Assembly: GCA_964622075.1 (NCBI GenBank)
Contig: CAZUMR010000087.1
Span: 1 to 15,717, forward strand
Length of the DNA: 15,717 nucleotides
Direction of reading: 5' to 3'
Origin: WAPX01 sp964622075
Lineage (GTDB): Archaea > Halobacteriota > Archaeoglobi > Archaeoglobales > Archaeoglobaceae
Positions 5,603 to 12,446 of the stretch are shown in pieces. Within the stretch, counting starts at the first letter, position 1; every line of letters starts with the position of its first letter. The notes under the pieces are model-generated. The model had not been told where the DNA came from and searched no databases. It saw nothing but the letters and a program-made list of their open reading frames with translations. Made by a program: the position numbers and the translations under genes.

Positions 5603-6277
5603 ATGTCAGAGAAGTCAGAGATGGCAGAAGTCCTTCTTGAAGTTCTCGGGAATGAGAGCAGAAGGAGGATACTTGCTCTGCTCTCAAAAAAACCGTGTTA
5701 CGTAAGCGAAATCAGCTACTCACTGAAAATGGCTCCCAAAGCTGTGCTTGAGCATCTTGAAAAGCTTGAGAAAGCGGGGATAATCAGGAGTTTCGAGGAA
5801 GGAAGGAGGAGATACTACTGCATTGACAAGAGCCTGAGGATAGAAGTGACGATAGCTCCTCACGTCTTTGAAACTTCAGTGATAACAGGGGTCAACGGGG
5901 CTGATGTTGAGAGGGCTGTCAGGGACGCAAAAAGAGTGTTTGACATGAGGGTGGAGAGCTCGGGAATCCCGGAGCTCAGTGATGCTATCAGGGAAATAGA
6001 AAGGATACAGCACAACATTTCAAGAATTCAGGGAATGATAAACTCCAGAATAAACGAGGTGTTTGAGAGAATAACCAGAGAGATCAATGAGAGCATAGAG
6101 GACGAAATTGAGAGAATTGTCATGATAGGAATAGCAAAGGGGGCAAAAAATGCCATGGAGATAGCAGAGCAGTTTGGATTGCCATACAGGGATGTGGAGA
6201 ATGCCATGGAGAGACTTGAAAGGAGAGGCGTGCTGAGGAGGAGTGGAGATAGATGGGAGCTCACACTCCTCGACTGA
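5603..6277 (+). CDS. hsr1: Heat-shock regulator HSR1-like, ArsR-type winged helix
   Basis: The 224-residue protein has an N-terminal ArsR-like winged helix (about 8-80): LGNESRRRILALLSKKP, the recognition region SEISYSLKMAPKAVLEHLEKLEKAG, then the wing EEGRRRYYCID. A linking segment (about 81-104) leads to a long charged helix likely to form a coiled coil (105-172). The C-terminus (about 173-222) reads like a second winged helix, with NAMEIAEQFGLPYRDVENAM and a WELTLL strand. Position and sequence fit A. fulgidus HSR1 (AF1298), a repressor of the heat-shock locus. The start is ATG 5603, with GGTG (5593-5596) 6 nt before it; a GTG at 5594 is in frame but overlaps that site. The operator upstream indicates autoregulation. 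Confidence 0.85.
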   Translation: MSEKSEMAEVLLEVLGNESRRRILALLSKKPCYVSEISYSLKMAPKAVLEHLEKLEKAGIIRSFEEGRRRYYCIDKSLRIEVTIAPHVFETSVITGVNGADVERAVRDAKRVFDMRVESSGIPELSDAIREIERIQHNISRIQGMINSRINEVFERITREINESIEDEIERIVMIGIAKGAKNAMEIAEQFGLPYRDVENAMERLERRGVLRRSGDRWELTLLD

Positions 6278-6420
6278 ATGGTAATGGCTGAAATGATTTG
6301 CTGAAGTTAAAGGCCTGAAATCTGAAGTGCTGTGATGGGTGAACTGAAAAGTAAACTGAAAGATAGAAAATCTGATATAATATAAAATTTAGAAAATTAA
6401 AGGAAAGGAGGTGTTGCTGA
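6278..6420 (+). promoter_or_regulatory. hsr1-cdc48 spacer: CTGAA repeats, possible promoter, strong ribosome binding site
   Basis: The 143-nt spacer is purine-rich. CTGAA occurs at 6288, 6301, 6315, 6322, 6344 and 6356, with one more overlapping the hsr1 stop at 6274. GATATAATATAAAA (6374-6387) could be an internal TATA box with a start about 6400-6410. GGAGGTG (6407-6413) is a strong Shine-Dalgarno sequence 7 nt before the cdc48 ATG. No full HSR1 palindrome is present here. Confidence 0.5.
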
Positions 6421-8625
6421 ATGAGTGATGATAAGAAGGAAATCACCCTCAGGGTTGCTGAGGCTTACTACAGGGATGTAGGTAGGGGAATAGCAAGAGT
6501 TGACCCTGAGGCAATGGCCAAACTTGGTCTTCAGAGCGGAGATGTAATTGAAATAGTCGGAAAGTCCTCAGTACCGGCAATAGTCTGGCCGGGATATCCG
6601 GAGGACAGAGGTAAGGGAATAATCAGGATAGATGGAAGTCTCAGAAGCAACGCTGGCGTTGGTATAGATGACAGAGTTAGAATAAGGAAGGTTGAGGCAA
6701 AGCCGGCAGAGAAGGTAACCCTGGCACCAACTGAACCAGTGAGGCTGATGGGTGGTGAGGCTTATCTCCTTAGGCTGCTTGAGGGTAGGCCAGTAACGAG
6801 AGGACAGAAGATCAGGGTAGAGCTGTTCGGCCACACGCTGACGTTCGTCGTAACGGCAACAAAACCAGCTGGGGTTGTAATAGTCTCAAGAAACACTGCG
6901 ATAGAGCTCAAGGACAAGCCAGTCGAGGGAGTTGAGAGAGCAGTTCCAAACGTGACTTACGAGGACATTGGTGGTCTGAAGAGAGAGCTGAGGCTTGTCA
7001 GAGAGATGATAGAGCTACCCCTCAAGCACCCGGAGATCTTCCAGAGGCTTGGAATTGATCCGCCAAAGGGAGTATTGCTCTATGGCCCACCCGGCACAGG
7101 AAAAACACTGATTGCAAAGGCTGTTGCCAATGAGGTAAACGCACACTTCATCAGCATCAGCGGTCCGGAGATAATGAGCAAGTACTATGGAGAGTCAGAG
7201 CAGAGACTCAGGGAGATATTTGAAGAGGCGAAGGAGAACGCACCTTCGATAATATTCATAGATGAAATCGACTCCATAGCTCCAAAGAGAGAAGAGGTTA
7301 CCGGAGAGGTTGAGAGGAGAGTTGTCGCCCAGCTCCTTGCATTGATGGATGGGCTGGAGGCAAGAGGAGACGTAATAGTGATAGCAGCTACCAACAGACC
7401 AGACGCTATTGATCCGGCTTTGAGAAGACCGGGAAGGTTCGACAGGGAGATAGAGATAGGTGTACCAGACAGAGAAGGCAGGAAGGAAATCCTCGAAATC
7501 CACACGAGAGGAATGCCACTTGCAGAGGACGTTGACCTTGAAGAGCTTGCAGAGCTGACTGTAGGCTTTGTAGGAGCTGACCTTGAAGCACTGTGCAAGG
7601 AGGCAGCCATGCACGCACTTAGGAGCAGGATGGAGAAAGGAGAAATTGACATTGAGGCAGAGGAGATTCCAGAAGAGGTACTCGAGAACCTCAAGGTTAC
7701 GAGAGAGGACTTCCTTGAGGCCCTGAAGAACATAGAGCCATCTGCAATGAGAGAAGTGCTTGTTGAAGTGCCAAACGTCAAGTGGGATGACATAGGAGGA
7801 CTCAAACACGCAAAGCAGGAGCTAATGGAGGCTGTGGAGTGGCCTCTGAAGTATCCAGAGGTATTCAGCGCTGTGAACATCAAACCGCCAAAGGGCATAC
7901 TGCTCTACGGTCCACCCGGCACAGGAAAGACTCTGCTTGCTAAGGCTGTTGCCAACGAGAGCAACGCGAACTTCATAAGCGTCAAGGGACCGGAGCTGCT
8001 GAGCAAGTGGGTCGGAGAGAGCGAAAAGCACGTCAGAGAGATGTTCAGAAAGGCAAGGCAGGTAGCACCATGTGTGTTGTTCTTCGACGAGATAGACAGC
8101 CTTGCTCCAAGGAGAGGCAGTGGTGGAGATAGCCACGTTACTGAGAGGGTCGTAAGCCAGCTCCTGACAGAGCTCGATGGAATGGAAGAGCTCAAGGATG
8201 TTGTGGTGATAGCAGCAACAAACAGACCGGACATGATAGATCCGGCACTGCTGAGACCGGGCAGAATAGAGAGGCACATCTACATCCCGCCGCCAGACAA
8301 GGAGGCAAGGAAGGAGATATTCAGGATACACCTTAGAGGCAAACCACTTGCAGATGACGTTAACATAGACGAGCTTGCAGAGAGGACTGAAGGTTACACA
8401 GGAGCGGACATAGAGGCCGTTTGCAGAGAGGCAGGAATGCTGGCAATAAGAGAGGCAATAAAGCCGGGCATGACCAAGGAAGAAGCAAGAGAGGTGGCGG
8501 AGAAGCTGAAGATAACCAGAGAACACTTCGAAAAGGCACTGGAGAAAGTGAAGCCAAGCATGACGAAGGAGGACATAAAGACTTACGAGAAGATGGTCGA
8601 GGACTTCCACAGGATGTACAAGTAA
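6421..8625 (+). CDS. cdc48: Cdc48/p97/VAT AAA+ ATPase
   Basis: The 734-residue protein has the full Cdc48/VAT architecture: N domain (1-185, double-psi barrel from ITLRVAEAYYRDVGRGIARV), D1 and D2 AAA+ modules. Walker A is GPPGTGKT at 222-229 and again at 497-504. Walker B is IIFIDEID (277-284, catalytic E282) and VLFFDEID (552-559, catalytic E557). Second-region-of-homology segments with AATNRPD and the R-R-P-G-R / L-R-P-G-R arginine fingers are present in both. It forms a hexamer that unfolds substrates in the cytosol. The last residues are RMYK, so the C-terminal tripeptide M-Y-K fits the HbYX motif used to dock on the 20S proteasome. The start has an ideal GGAGGTG site. It is cotranscribed with or adjacent to hsr1 and hsp20, as in the A. 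fulgidus heat-shock locus. Confidence 0.96.
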   Translation: MSDDKKEITLRVAEAYYRDVGRGIARVDPEAMAKLGLQSGDVIEIVGKSSVPAIVWPGYPEDRGKGIIRIDGSLRSNAGVGIDDRVRIRKVEAKPAEKVTLAPTEPVRLMGGEAYLLRLLEGRPVTRGQKIRVELFGHTLTFVVTATKPAGVVIVSRNTAIELKDKPVEGVERAVPNVTYEDIGGLKRELRLVREMIELPLKHPEIFQRLGIDPPKGVLLYGPPGTGKTLIAKAVANEVNAHFISISGPEIMSKYYGESEQRLREIFEEAKENAPSIIFIDEIDSIAPKREEVTGEVERRVVAQLLALMDGLEARGDVIVIAATNRPDAIDPALRRPGRFDREIEIGVPDREGRKEILEIHTRGMPLAEDVDLEELAELTVGFVGADLEALCKEAAMHALRSRMEKGEIDIEAEEIPEEVLENLKVTREDFLEALKNIEPSAMREVLVEVPNVKWDDIGGLKHAKQELMEAVEWPLKYPEVFSAVNIKPPKGILLYGPPGTGKTLLAKAVANESNANFISVKGPELLSKWVGESEKHVREMFRKARQVAPCVLFFDEIDSLAPRRGSGGDSHVTERVVSQLLTELDGMEELKDVVVIAATNRPDMIDPALLRPGRIERHIYIPPPDKEARKEIFRIHLRGKPLADDVNIDELAERTEGYTGADIEAVCREAGMLAIREAIKPGMTKEEAREVAEKLKITREHFEKALEKVKPSMTKEDIKTYEKMVEDFHRMYK

Positions 8626-8703
8626 ACTATTTAACATTTAAATTTTTTATATAGTTTAAGAATTAAATTAAATCAAAAAATAAAAAATTGGGAGGTGATG
8701 CGT
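8626..8703 (+). promoter_or_regulatory. cdc48-hsp20 spacer: T-run, TATA-like element and GGAGGTGAT site
   Basis: A T-run and TTTTATATA (8645-8653) lie about 50 nt before the hsp20 start, so hsp20 may have its own promoter (start near 8677) besides readthrough from cdc48. GGAGGTGAT (8691-8699) is a perfect Shine-Dalgarno match, 4 nt before ATG 8704; this decides that start over the GTG and ATG inside the site itself. Confidence 0.55.
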
Positions 8704-9255
8704 ATGGCGTGGTGGAGGAGAAGAAGAGACAGGGAGAGAGACAGGGAGGATGACTTCGACTGGTTTGGATTTGGAGGTTTCGGGTTCAGGGACTTCGACG
8801 TATTCGACGACATATTTGAGAGGATGATGAGAGACCTTGACGAGATATTCAGAAAGGCTACAAGCGGAGAGATAAAGCCGATAGTCAGGGGATTCTCAAT
8901 AAGAATAGGGCCTGATGGAAAGCCAGAGATCAGGGAGTTCGGAACCAAGGACATGATAAGCCAGGGTGTTGAAGAGAGAAAACCACTTGTCGATGTCATG
9001 GAGACTGACGATGAAGTGCAAATAATCGCCGAAATGCCGGGAGTTAACAAGGAGGACATCGATGTCAGTGCATCTGAAACTTCCGTGGAGATAAAGGCAG
9101 AGGGTGAGAACAGGAAATACTACGAGGTCGTTGATCTGCCGTGCGAGGTAATACCGGAATCAGCAAAGGCAAGGTACAACAACGGTGTGCTTGAAGTCGT
9201 ATTCAAGAAGAAGCACCCGAAGAAAGAGGACAGGAAGAAGATAAAAATAGAGTAA
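8704..9255 (+). CDS. hsp20: Small heat-shock protein, Hsp20/alpha-crystallin family
   Basis: The 183-residue chaperone binds unfolding proteins as an oligomer. The alpha-crystallin domain spans about 93-170: KPLVDVMETDDEVQIIAEMP at its start, then KEDIDVSASETSVEIKAEG, and the family motif GVLEVVF (161-167). The C-terminal tail ends KIKIE, which supplies the I-x-I motif (180-182) for subunit docking. The N-terminal part is unusual: WWRRRRDRERDREDD followed by the aromatic, glycine-rich FDWFGFGGFGF. The start is ATG 8704 because a full GGAGGTGAT covers 8691-8699. It is the last gene of the heat-shock group, matching AF1296 in the A. fulgidus arrangement. Confidence 0.93.
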   Translation: MAWWRRRRDRERDREDDFDWFGFGGFGFRDFDVFDDIFERMMRDLDEIFRKATSGEIKPIVRGFSIRIGPDGKPEIREFGTKDMISQGVEERKPLVDVMETDDEVQIIAEMPGVNKEDIDVSASETSVEIKAEGENRKYYEVVDLPCEVIPESAKARYNNGVLEVVFKKKHPKKEDRKKIKIE

Positions 9256-9326
9256 TTTATTCCAATTTATTTTATTTGCTGTTTTAGAGTTTGTTTTAAA
9301 TGTTTGGGATTTAGGATTTTAGAGTT
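9256..9326. terminator. Convergent terminator between hsp20 and leuB
   Basis: Seventy-one T-rich bases (plus strand) lie between convergent stops. TTTTAGAGTTT occurs twice (about 9282 and 9318). The T-runs suit termination of hsp20; the leuB side has fewer runs on its own strand. Confidence 0.4.
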
Positions 9327-10319
9327 TCAGGCCTGCTCAATTCTCCTTGCAACTTCTTCTGCCATCTCCATTGTCTTCAAACTGCCTCCAAGGTCAGGTG
9401 TCGTCTTTCCTTCTGCCAGCACTTCCTCAAGTGCCCTTTCAACTTTTTCTGCTTCCTCCACGTATCCGAAGTGTTTGAGCATCATGCATACAGTCAGAAT
9501 CATGGCTGATGGGTTGGCTATACCTTTACCAGCAATGTCGGGAGCTGAGCCATGCACAGGTTCGAAAATTGCATGCTTCTCTCCAACGTTTGCGGAAGGT
9601 GCAAGTCCAAGACCTCCTACAAGCCCTGCTGCTAAATCGCTCACGATATCTCCAAACATGTTCGTTGTCAGTATAACGTCAAATCTATGGGGATCCATTA
9701 CCAGATACATGCATGCCGCATCTATGTAGTAGTCGTTAAACTCTATGTCAGGATATTCTCTTGCAACTTCTCTGCAAACATCTCTGAACAGCCCGCAGGT
9801 TTTCTTCATTACGTTTGCCTTGTGAAGTGCAGTCACCTTCTTTCTCCCTTCTCTCTTTGCAAGTTCAAAAGCGTACCTTGCTATCCTCTCACTTGCCTTT
9901 CTTGTGATCACCCTTATTCCTTCAGTCACACCATCACAGACCTCGAACTCGAATCCCTTGTACAGACACTCTGTATTCTCTCTAACTATTACAATGTCAA
10001 CATCGCTGTAGAGTGATTTAACTCCCCTGTAGGATTTTGCCGGTCTGATGTTGGCAAACGTCTCAAGCTCGAACCTGAGCCTGACAATAACATCTGCAGC
10101 AGTCTCTCCGGCAGCACCAAAAAGCACGGCATCACTTTTCTTGCACTCCTCAAGAGTTTCATCTGGCAGAGCTTTACCGTACTTTTCGAGAGCGTTATCT
10201 CCTGCCTCCATCCAGACGTACTCAAAAGGCAGGTCGAGCTTCTCAAGAACGAGCATTGCAGCATCCATGACCTCTCTGCCTATGCCATCCCCCGGTATGA
10301 CCGTTATTCTCTTTCCCAT
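9327..10319 (-). CDS. leuB: 3-isopropylmalate dehydrogenase
   Basis: The 330-residue protein belongs to the isocitrate/isopropylmalate dehydrogenase family and closely resembles A. fulgidus LeuB as I recall it. It shows the N-terminal ITVIPGDGIGREV, substrate-binding arginines in RLRFELETFANIRPAK (80-95), catalytic Tyr120 in RENTECLY and Lys167 in LHKANVMK, metal-binding aspartates in MFGDIVSDLA (D224, D228) and the NAD-binding EPVHGSAPDIAGKGIANP (253-270). It oxidises and decarboxylates 3-isopropylmalate in leucine synthesis. Homoisocitrate or methylmalate specificity cannot be excluded from sequence. The frame stays open upstream to 10478, but the family starts at MGKRITVIPGDG, so ATG 10319 is used. 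GATTTATTTTT on the minus strand (about 10332-10342) suggests a leaderless mRNA. No other leucine genes are adjacent. Confidence 0.88.
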   Translation of the reverse strand: MGKRITVIPGDGIGREVMDAAMLVLEKLDLPFEYVWMEAGDNALEKYGKALPDETLEECKKSDAVLFGAAGETAADVIVRLRFELETFANIRPAKSYRGVKSLYSDVDIVIVRENTECLYKGFEFEVCDGVTEGIRVITRKASERIARYAFELAKREGRKKVTALHKANVMKKTCGLFRDVCREVAREYPDIEFNDYYIDAACMYLVMDPHRFDVILTTNMFGDIVSDLAAGLVGGLGLAPSANVGEKHAIFEPVHGSAPDIAGKGIANPSAMILTVCMMLKHFGYVEEAEKVERALEEVLAEGKTTPDLGGSLKTMEMAEEVARRIEQA

Positions 10320-10423
10320 GCCAGACTGCAAAAATAAATCGTTAAAAACTGTTTTGCTACATCGCAAACAGGACCATTGTTGTCCGGGAAAAAATCTAAA
10401 AGCAATAGAAGTAACGCAGTTGC

Positions 10424-10585
10424 ATGGGTGAGGAAGAGTTTGAAGTAGAACTGTTTGTTGACGGTAAAAAGGTAGCAATGAACTCCTACGTTAGAAAGGT
10501 GTTTTTCAGAGTCGTTTCAGCCCTTGTATCCACTCTGAAGGGCGTGGACGAATGGAAGGATGTGGAGCTGAGGTTAAGGCGATAG
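10424..10585 (+). CDS. Small conserved-looking archaeal protein, 53 residues
   Basis: A complete 53-codon gene runs from ATG 10424 to TAG 10585. It starts MGEEEFEVELFVDGKKVAMN, continues SYVRKVFFRVVSALVSTLKG and ends KDVELRLRR. The pattern strand - 'VDGKKVAMNSYVRK' turn - amphipathic helix - strand (DVELRL) is that of a compact alpha/beta mini-protein, and I have an impression of similar 50-60 residue archaeal hypotheticals with 'NGKK...N.FV...' followed by 'SLKGV'. The function is unknown. ATCTAAAAG (about 10394-10402) is a TATA-like element at leaderless distance. The gene is divergent from leuB and 51 nt upstream of hisC, with which it may be cotranscribed. Confidence 0.7.
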   Translation: MGEEEFEVELFVDGKKVAMNSYVRKVFFRVVSALVSTLKGVDEWKDVELRLRR

Positions 10586-10636
10586 CCATTGCACTTTCGG
10601 TTTTTCAGACCTCATAATAGAATAAATGGGGATGCT

Positions 10637-11740
10637 ATGCCCGGTATAAAGGAATTGATCAGGCCATGTATTAGAAACATGGAACCATACAGGCCCGGGA
10701 AGAGTGTGGATTACGTTAAAAAGAAGTATGGATTGAAAAAAGTGGTAAAACTCGCTTCTAACGAAAATCCATACGGTCCAAGTCCGAGGGCTGTGGAAGC
10801 AATCAGAAAAATAGATCCCAGCAGTCTGAGCGTGTATCCTGAAACTTTCCCTGAAGTTCTGCTTGAGGCAATACAGGAGCACACAGGATGGGATAGGGAG
10901 AGGATTGTTATAGGGGCGGGTCTTGATGGAGTTCTTGAAACAGTGTTCAGAATGCTTGCTGGAGAGGGAGATTCTGTCTTGCTTCCTGTGCCCACGTACC
11001 CTTACTATCACACAATTCTGAACGTATTCGGCTGCAGGGGCGTTTTCGTAAACAGAAAGGATGATTTCTCTATAGATGTAGAAAAAATTTTTGAAGCTGT
11101 GGATAGAGAGAGGCCAAAGCTGATAATGATATGTTCACCAAACAACCCCACAGGAAATGCTGAAAGAGTGGAAGATGTAAGGGCGGTTGTGGAGTACTGT
11201 GAGGGTAAAAGTGTTGTTTTCATAGATGAGGCCTATGGAGAGTTTGCAGAGTTTGAGGGAAAGGCCATGAAAGGAATTGAGGGTGAAAACGTCATCGTTG
11301 GCAGAACTCTCTCAAAGGCCTTTGCCCTTGCCAGCCTGAGGGTTGGTTATGCTCTTATGGATGATGTGCTCAGAGAGGAGTATCTGAAGGCAACCACTCC
11401 ATTTCCGGTAACCCTGCCGTCATGCCTTGCTGCAAGCGAGGCTCTGAAGGATAAAGAACACCTGAACTTCGTCGTAAGAAGTATAGTTGAGGAGAGGAGA
11501 AGAGTCACAGAGGAACTGAGGAAGCTTGGATTAAAAGTTTACGACAGTCAGTCAAACTTCGTTTTTGTGCTGACTCCTGTGAAGGCCGGGGAATTTGTAG
11601 AGGAGCTTATGAAGAGAGGTGTTATAGTGAGGGATTGTTCATCGTTCTACGGCTGTGGAGAGAATTCCGTCAGAATAAGCATAGGGAGGAGAGAGGATAA
11701 CGACTTCATGCTTGATGCAGTCAGAGATGTGATGCAGTAA
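10637..11740 (+). CDS. hisC: Histidinol-phosphate aminotransferase
   Basis: The 367-residue protein is a class I/II PLP aminotransferase of the HisC type, converting imidazole-acetol phosphate and glutamate to histidinol phosphate. It shows the N-terminal RPCIRNMEPYRPGK, KLASNENPYGPSPRAVEAI (38-56), CSPNNPTGN, FIDEAYGEF, and the PLP-lysine motif TLSKAFALASLRVGYAL with Lys227. The C-terminal VRISIGRREDNDFML supplies the phosphate-binding arginine region. The frame is open to 10589, but ATG 10637 gives the usual N-terminus and has GGGGAT upstream at suitable spacing. The kinase-like gene follows 18 nt after its stop, suggesting one transcript. Confidence 0.9.
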   Translation: MPGIKELIRPCIRNMEPYRPGKSVDYVKKKYGLKKVVKLASNENPYGPSPRAVEAIRKIDPSSLSVYPETFPEVLLEAIQEHTGWDRERIVIGAGLDGVLETVFRMLAGEGDSVLLPVPTYPYYHTILNVFGCRGVFVNRKDDFSIDVEKIFEAVDRERPKLIMICSPNNPTGNAERVEDVRAVVEYCEGKSVVFIDEAYGEFAEFEGKAMKGIEGENVIVGRTLSKAFALASLRVGYALMDDVLREEYLKATTPFPVTLPSCLAASEALKDKEHLNFVVRSIVEERRRVTEELRKLGLKVYDSQSNFVFVLTPVKAGEFVEELMKRGVIVRDCSSFYGCGENSVRISIGRREDNDFMLDAVRDVMQ

Positions 11741-11758
11741 AAACGGGAGAGGTTGAGA

Positions 11759-12373
11759 ATGCTCGAAGTTTTGAATGACAGAAGGGAAGAGGTGGAAAGA
11801 GATCCTGTGTCCATCGTGGGCATTACTGGAACCCCGGGAGTTGGCAAATCGACTGTTGCAAAAAAGCTTGAGGAGCTTGGATTCAGTGTGTACAGAGTTA
11901 ACGAGCTTGCAGAGAAATTCGGATGCATAATCGATCGTGAAGAGGGCTGTGCCGTGGTTGATCTGGAGAAGCTGAGAAGGATAAGGGATGAGCTAAAATC
12001 TACCGGTGAGGAAGTCATTTTCGTTGAGGGTCATCTATCTCACCACCTTGCAGACATGGCAATTGTGCTCAGGTGTAATCCCCTCGTGCTTAAAGAGAGG
12101 CTTGAAGAGAGACTTGAGAGTGGAGAGGGGTGGAGTGAAGAAAAAATCATGGAAAATGTGGAAGCGGAGCTCGTTGATGCCGTTCTGATAGAGGCCATGG
12201 ACGTTTGTGGAGAAGTTTACGAAATTGACACTACTGACAGGAGTGTGGACGAGGTTGTTTCTGCGATTCTTGGAATAGTTTCCGGTAAAGACAGGGAGAT
12301 GTACTTGCCGGGAAAAGTTGACTGGATATCTGAAGTGGGGGACAGAATCGACGAAGTGATGAGAAGATTTTGA
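11759..12373 (+). CDS. Fap7/AK6-like adenylate kinase, putative
   Basis: The 204-residue P-loop NTPase has Walker A GTPGVGKS (24-31), the VNELAEKFGCIIDREEGCAVVDLEKL region (48-72), VEGHLSHHL (89-97) and LRCNPLVLKERLEERL (104-119), the signature of the Fap7/AK6 family, which has adenylate kinase or ATPase activity and in eukaryotes and archaea is linked to small-subunit ribosome maturation through uS11. The C-terminal LPGKVDWISEV fits archaeal members. ATG 11759 follows GAGAGGTTGA at good spacing; it leaves about 17 extra residues before the usual start near SIVGITGTPG. GTG 11807, preceded by GAGGTGG, is an alternative that gives the typical N-terminus. It is probably cotranscribed with hisC. 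Confidence 0.82.
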   Translation: MLEVLNDRREEVERDPVSIVGITGTPGVGKSTVAKKLEELGFSVYRVNELAEKFGCIIDREEGCAVVDLEKLRRIRDELKSTGEEVIFVEGHLSHHLADMAIVLRCNPLVLKERLEERLESGEGWSEEKIMENVEAELVDAVLIEAMDVCGEVYEIDTTDRSVDEVVSAILGIVSGKDREMYLPGKVDWISEVGDRIDEVMRRF

Positions 12374-12415
12374 TAATGTTTTGATGAGGGTTTAATGAGT
12401 TTTAGTTTTGGAAAA

Positions 12416-12425
12416 CGTTTTTAAT
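12416..12425 (+). promoter_or_regulatory. TATA-like element of the GH130-family gene
   Basis: CGTTTTTAAT is centred about 26 nt before ATG 12447, preceded by GGAAAA as a possible BRE. There is no Shine-Dalgarno sequence, so the mRNA is probably leaderless. Confidence 0.5.
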
Positions 12426-12446
12426 CTGTTTGGTTAGCTGCTGGCG

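Noticed and set aside
6274..6360. CTGAA repeats as a CRISPR-like array
   Set aside because: The units are 5 bp with irregular 7-22 nt spacing, with no long conserved repeat and no cas genes nearby.
7185..7898. Long antisense ORFs (up to 271 codons) opposite cdc48
   Set aside because: They are Ser/Leu/Pro-rich mirror frames of a strongly conserved AAA+ gene with biased codons. They have no motifs and no ribosome binding sites.
9304..10431. Plus-strand ORFs opposite leuB
   Set aside because: They lie opposite a clear dehydrogenase with all catalytic residues, and their composition is typical of antisense frames.
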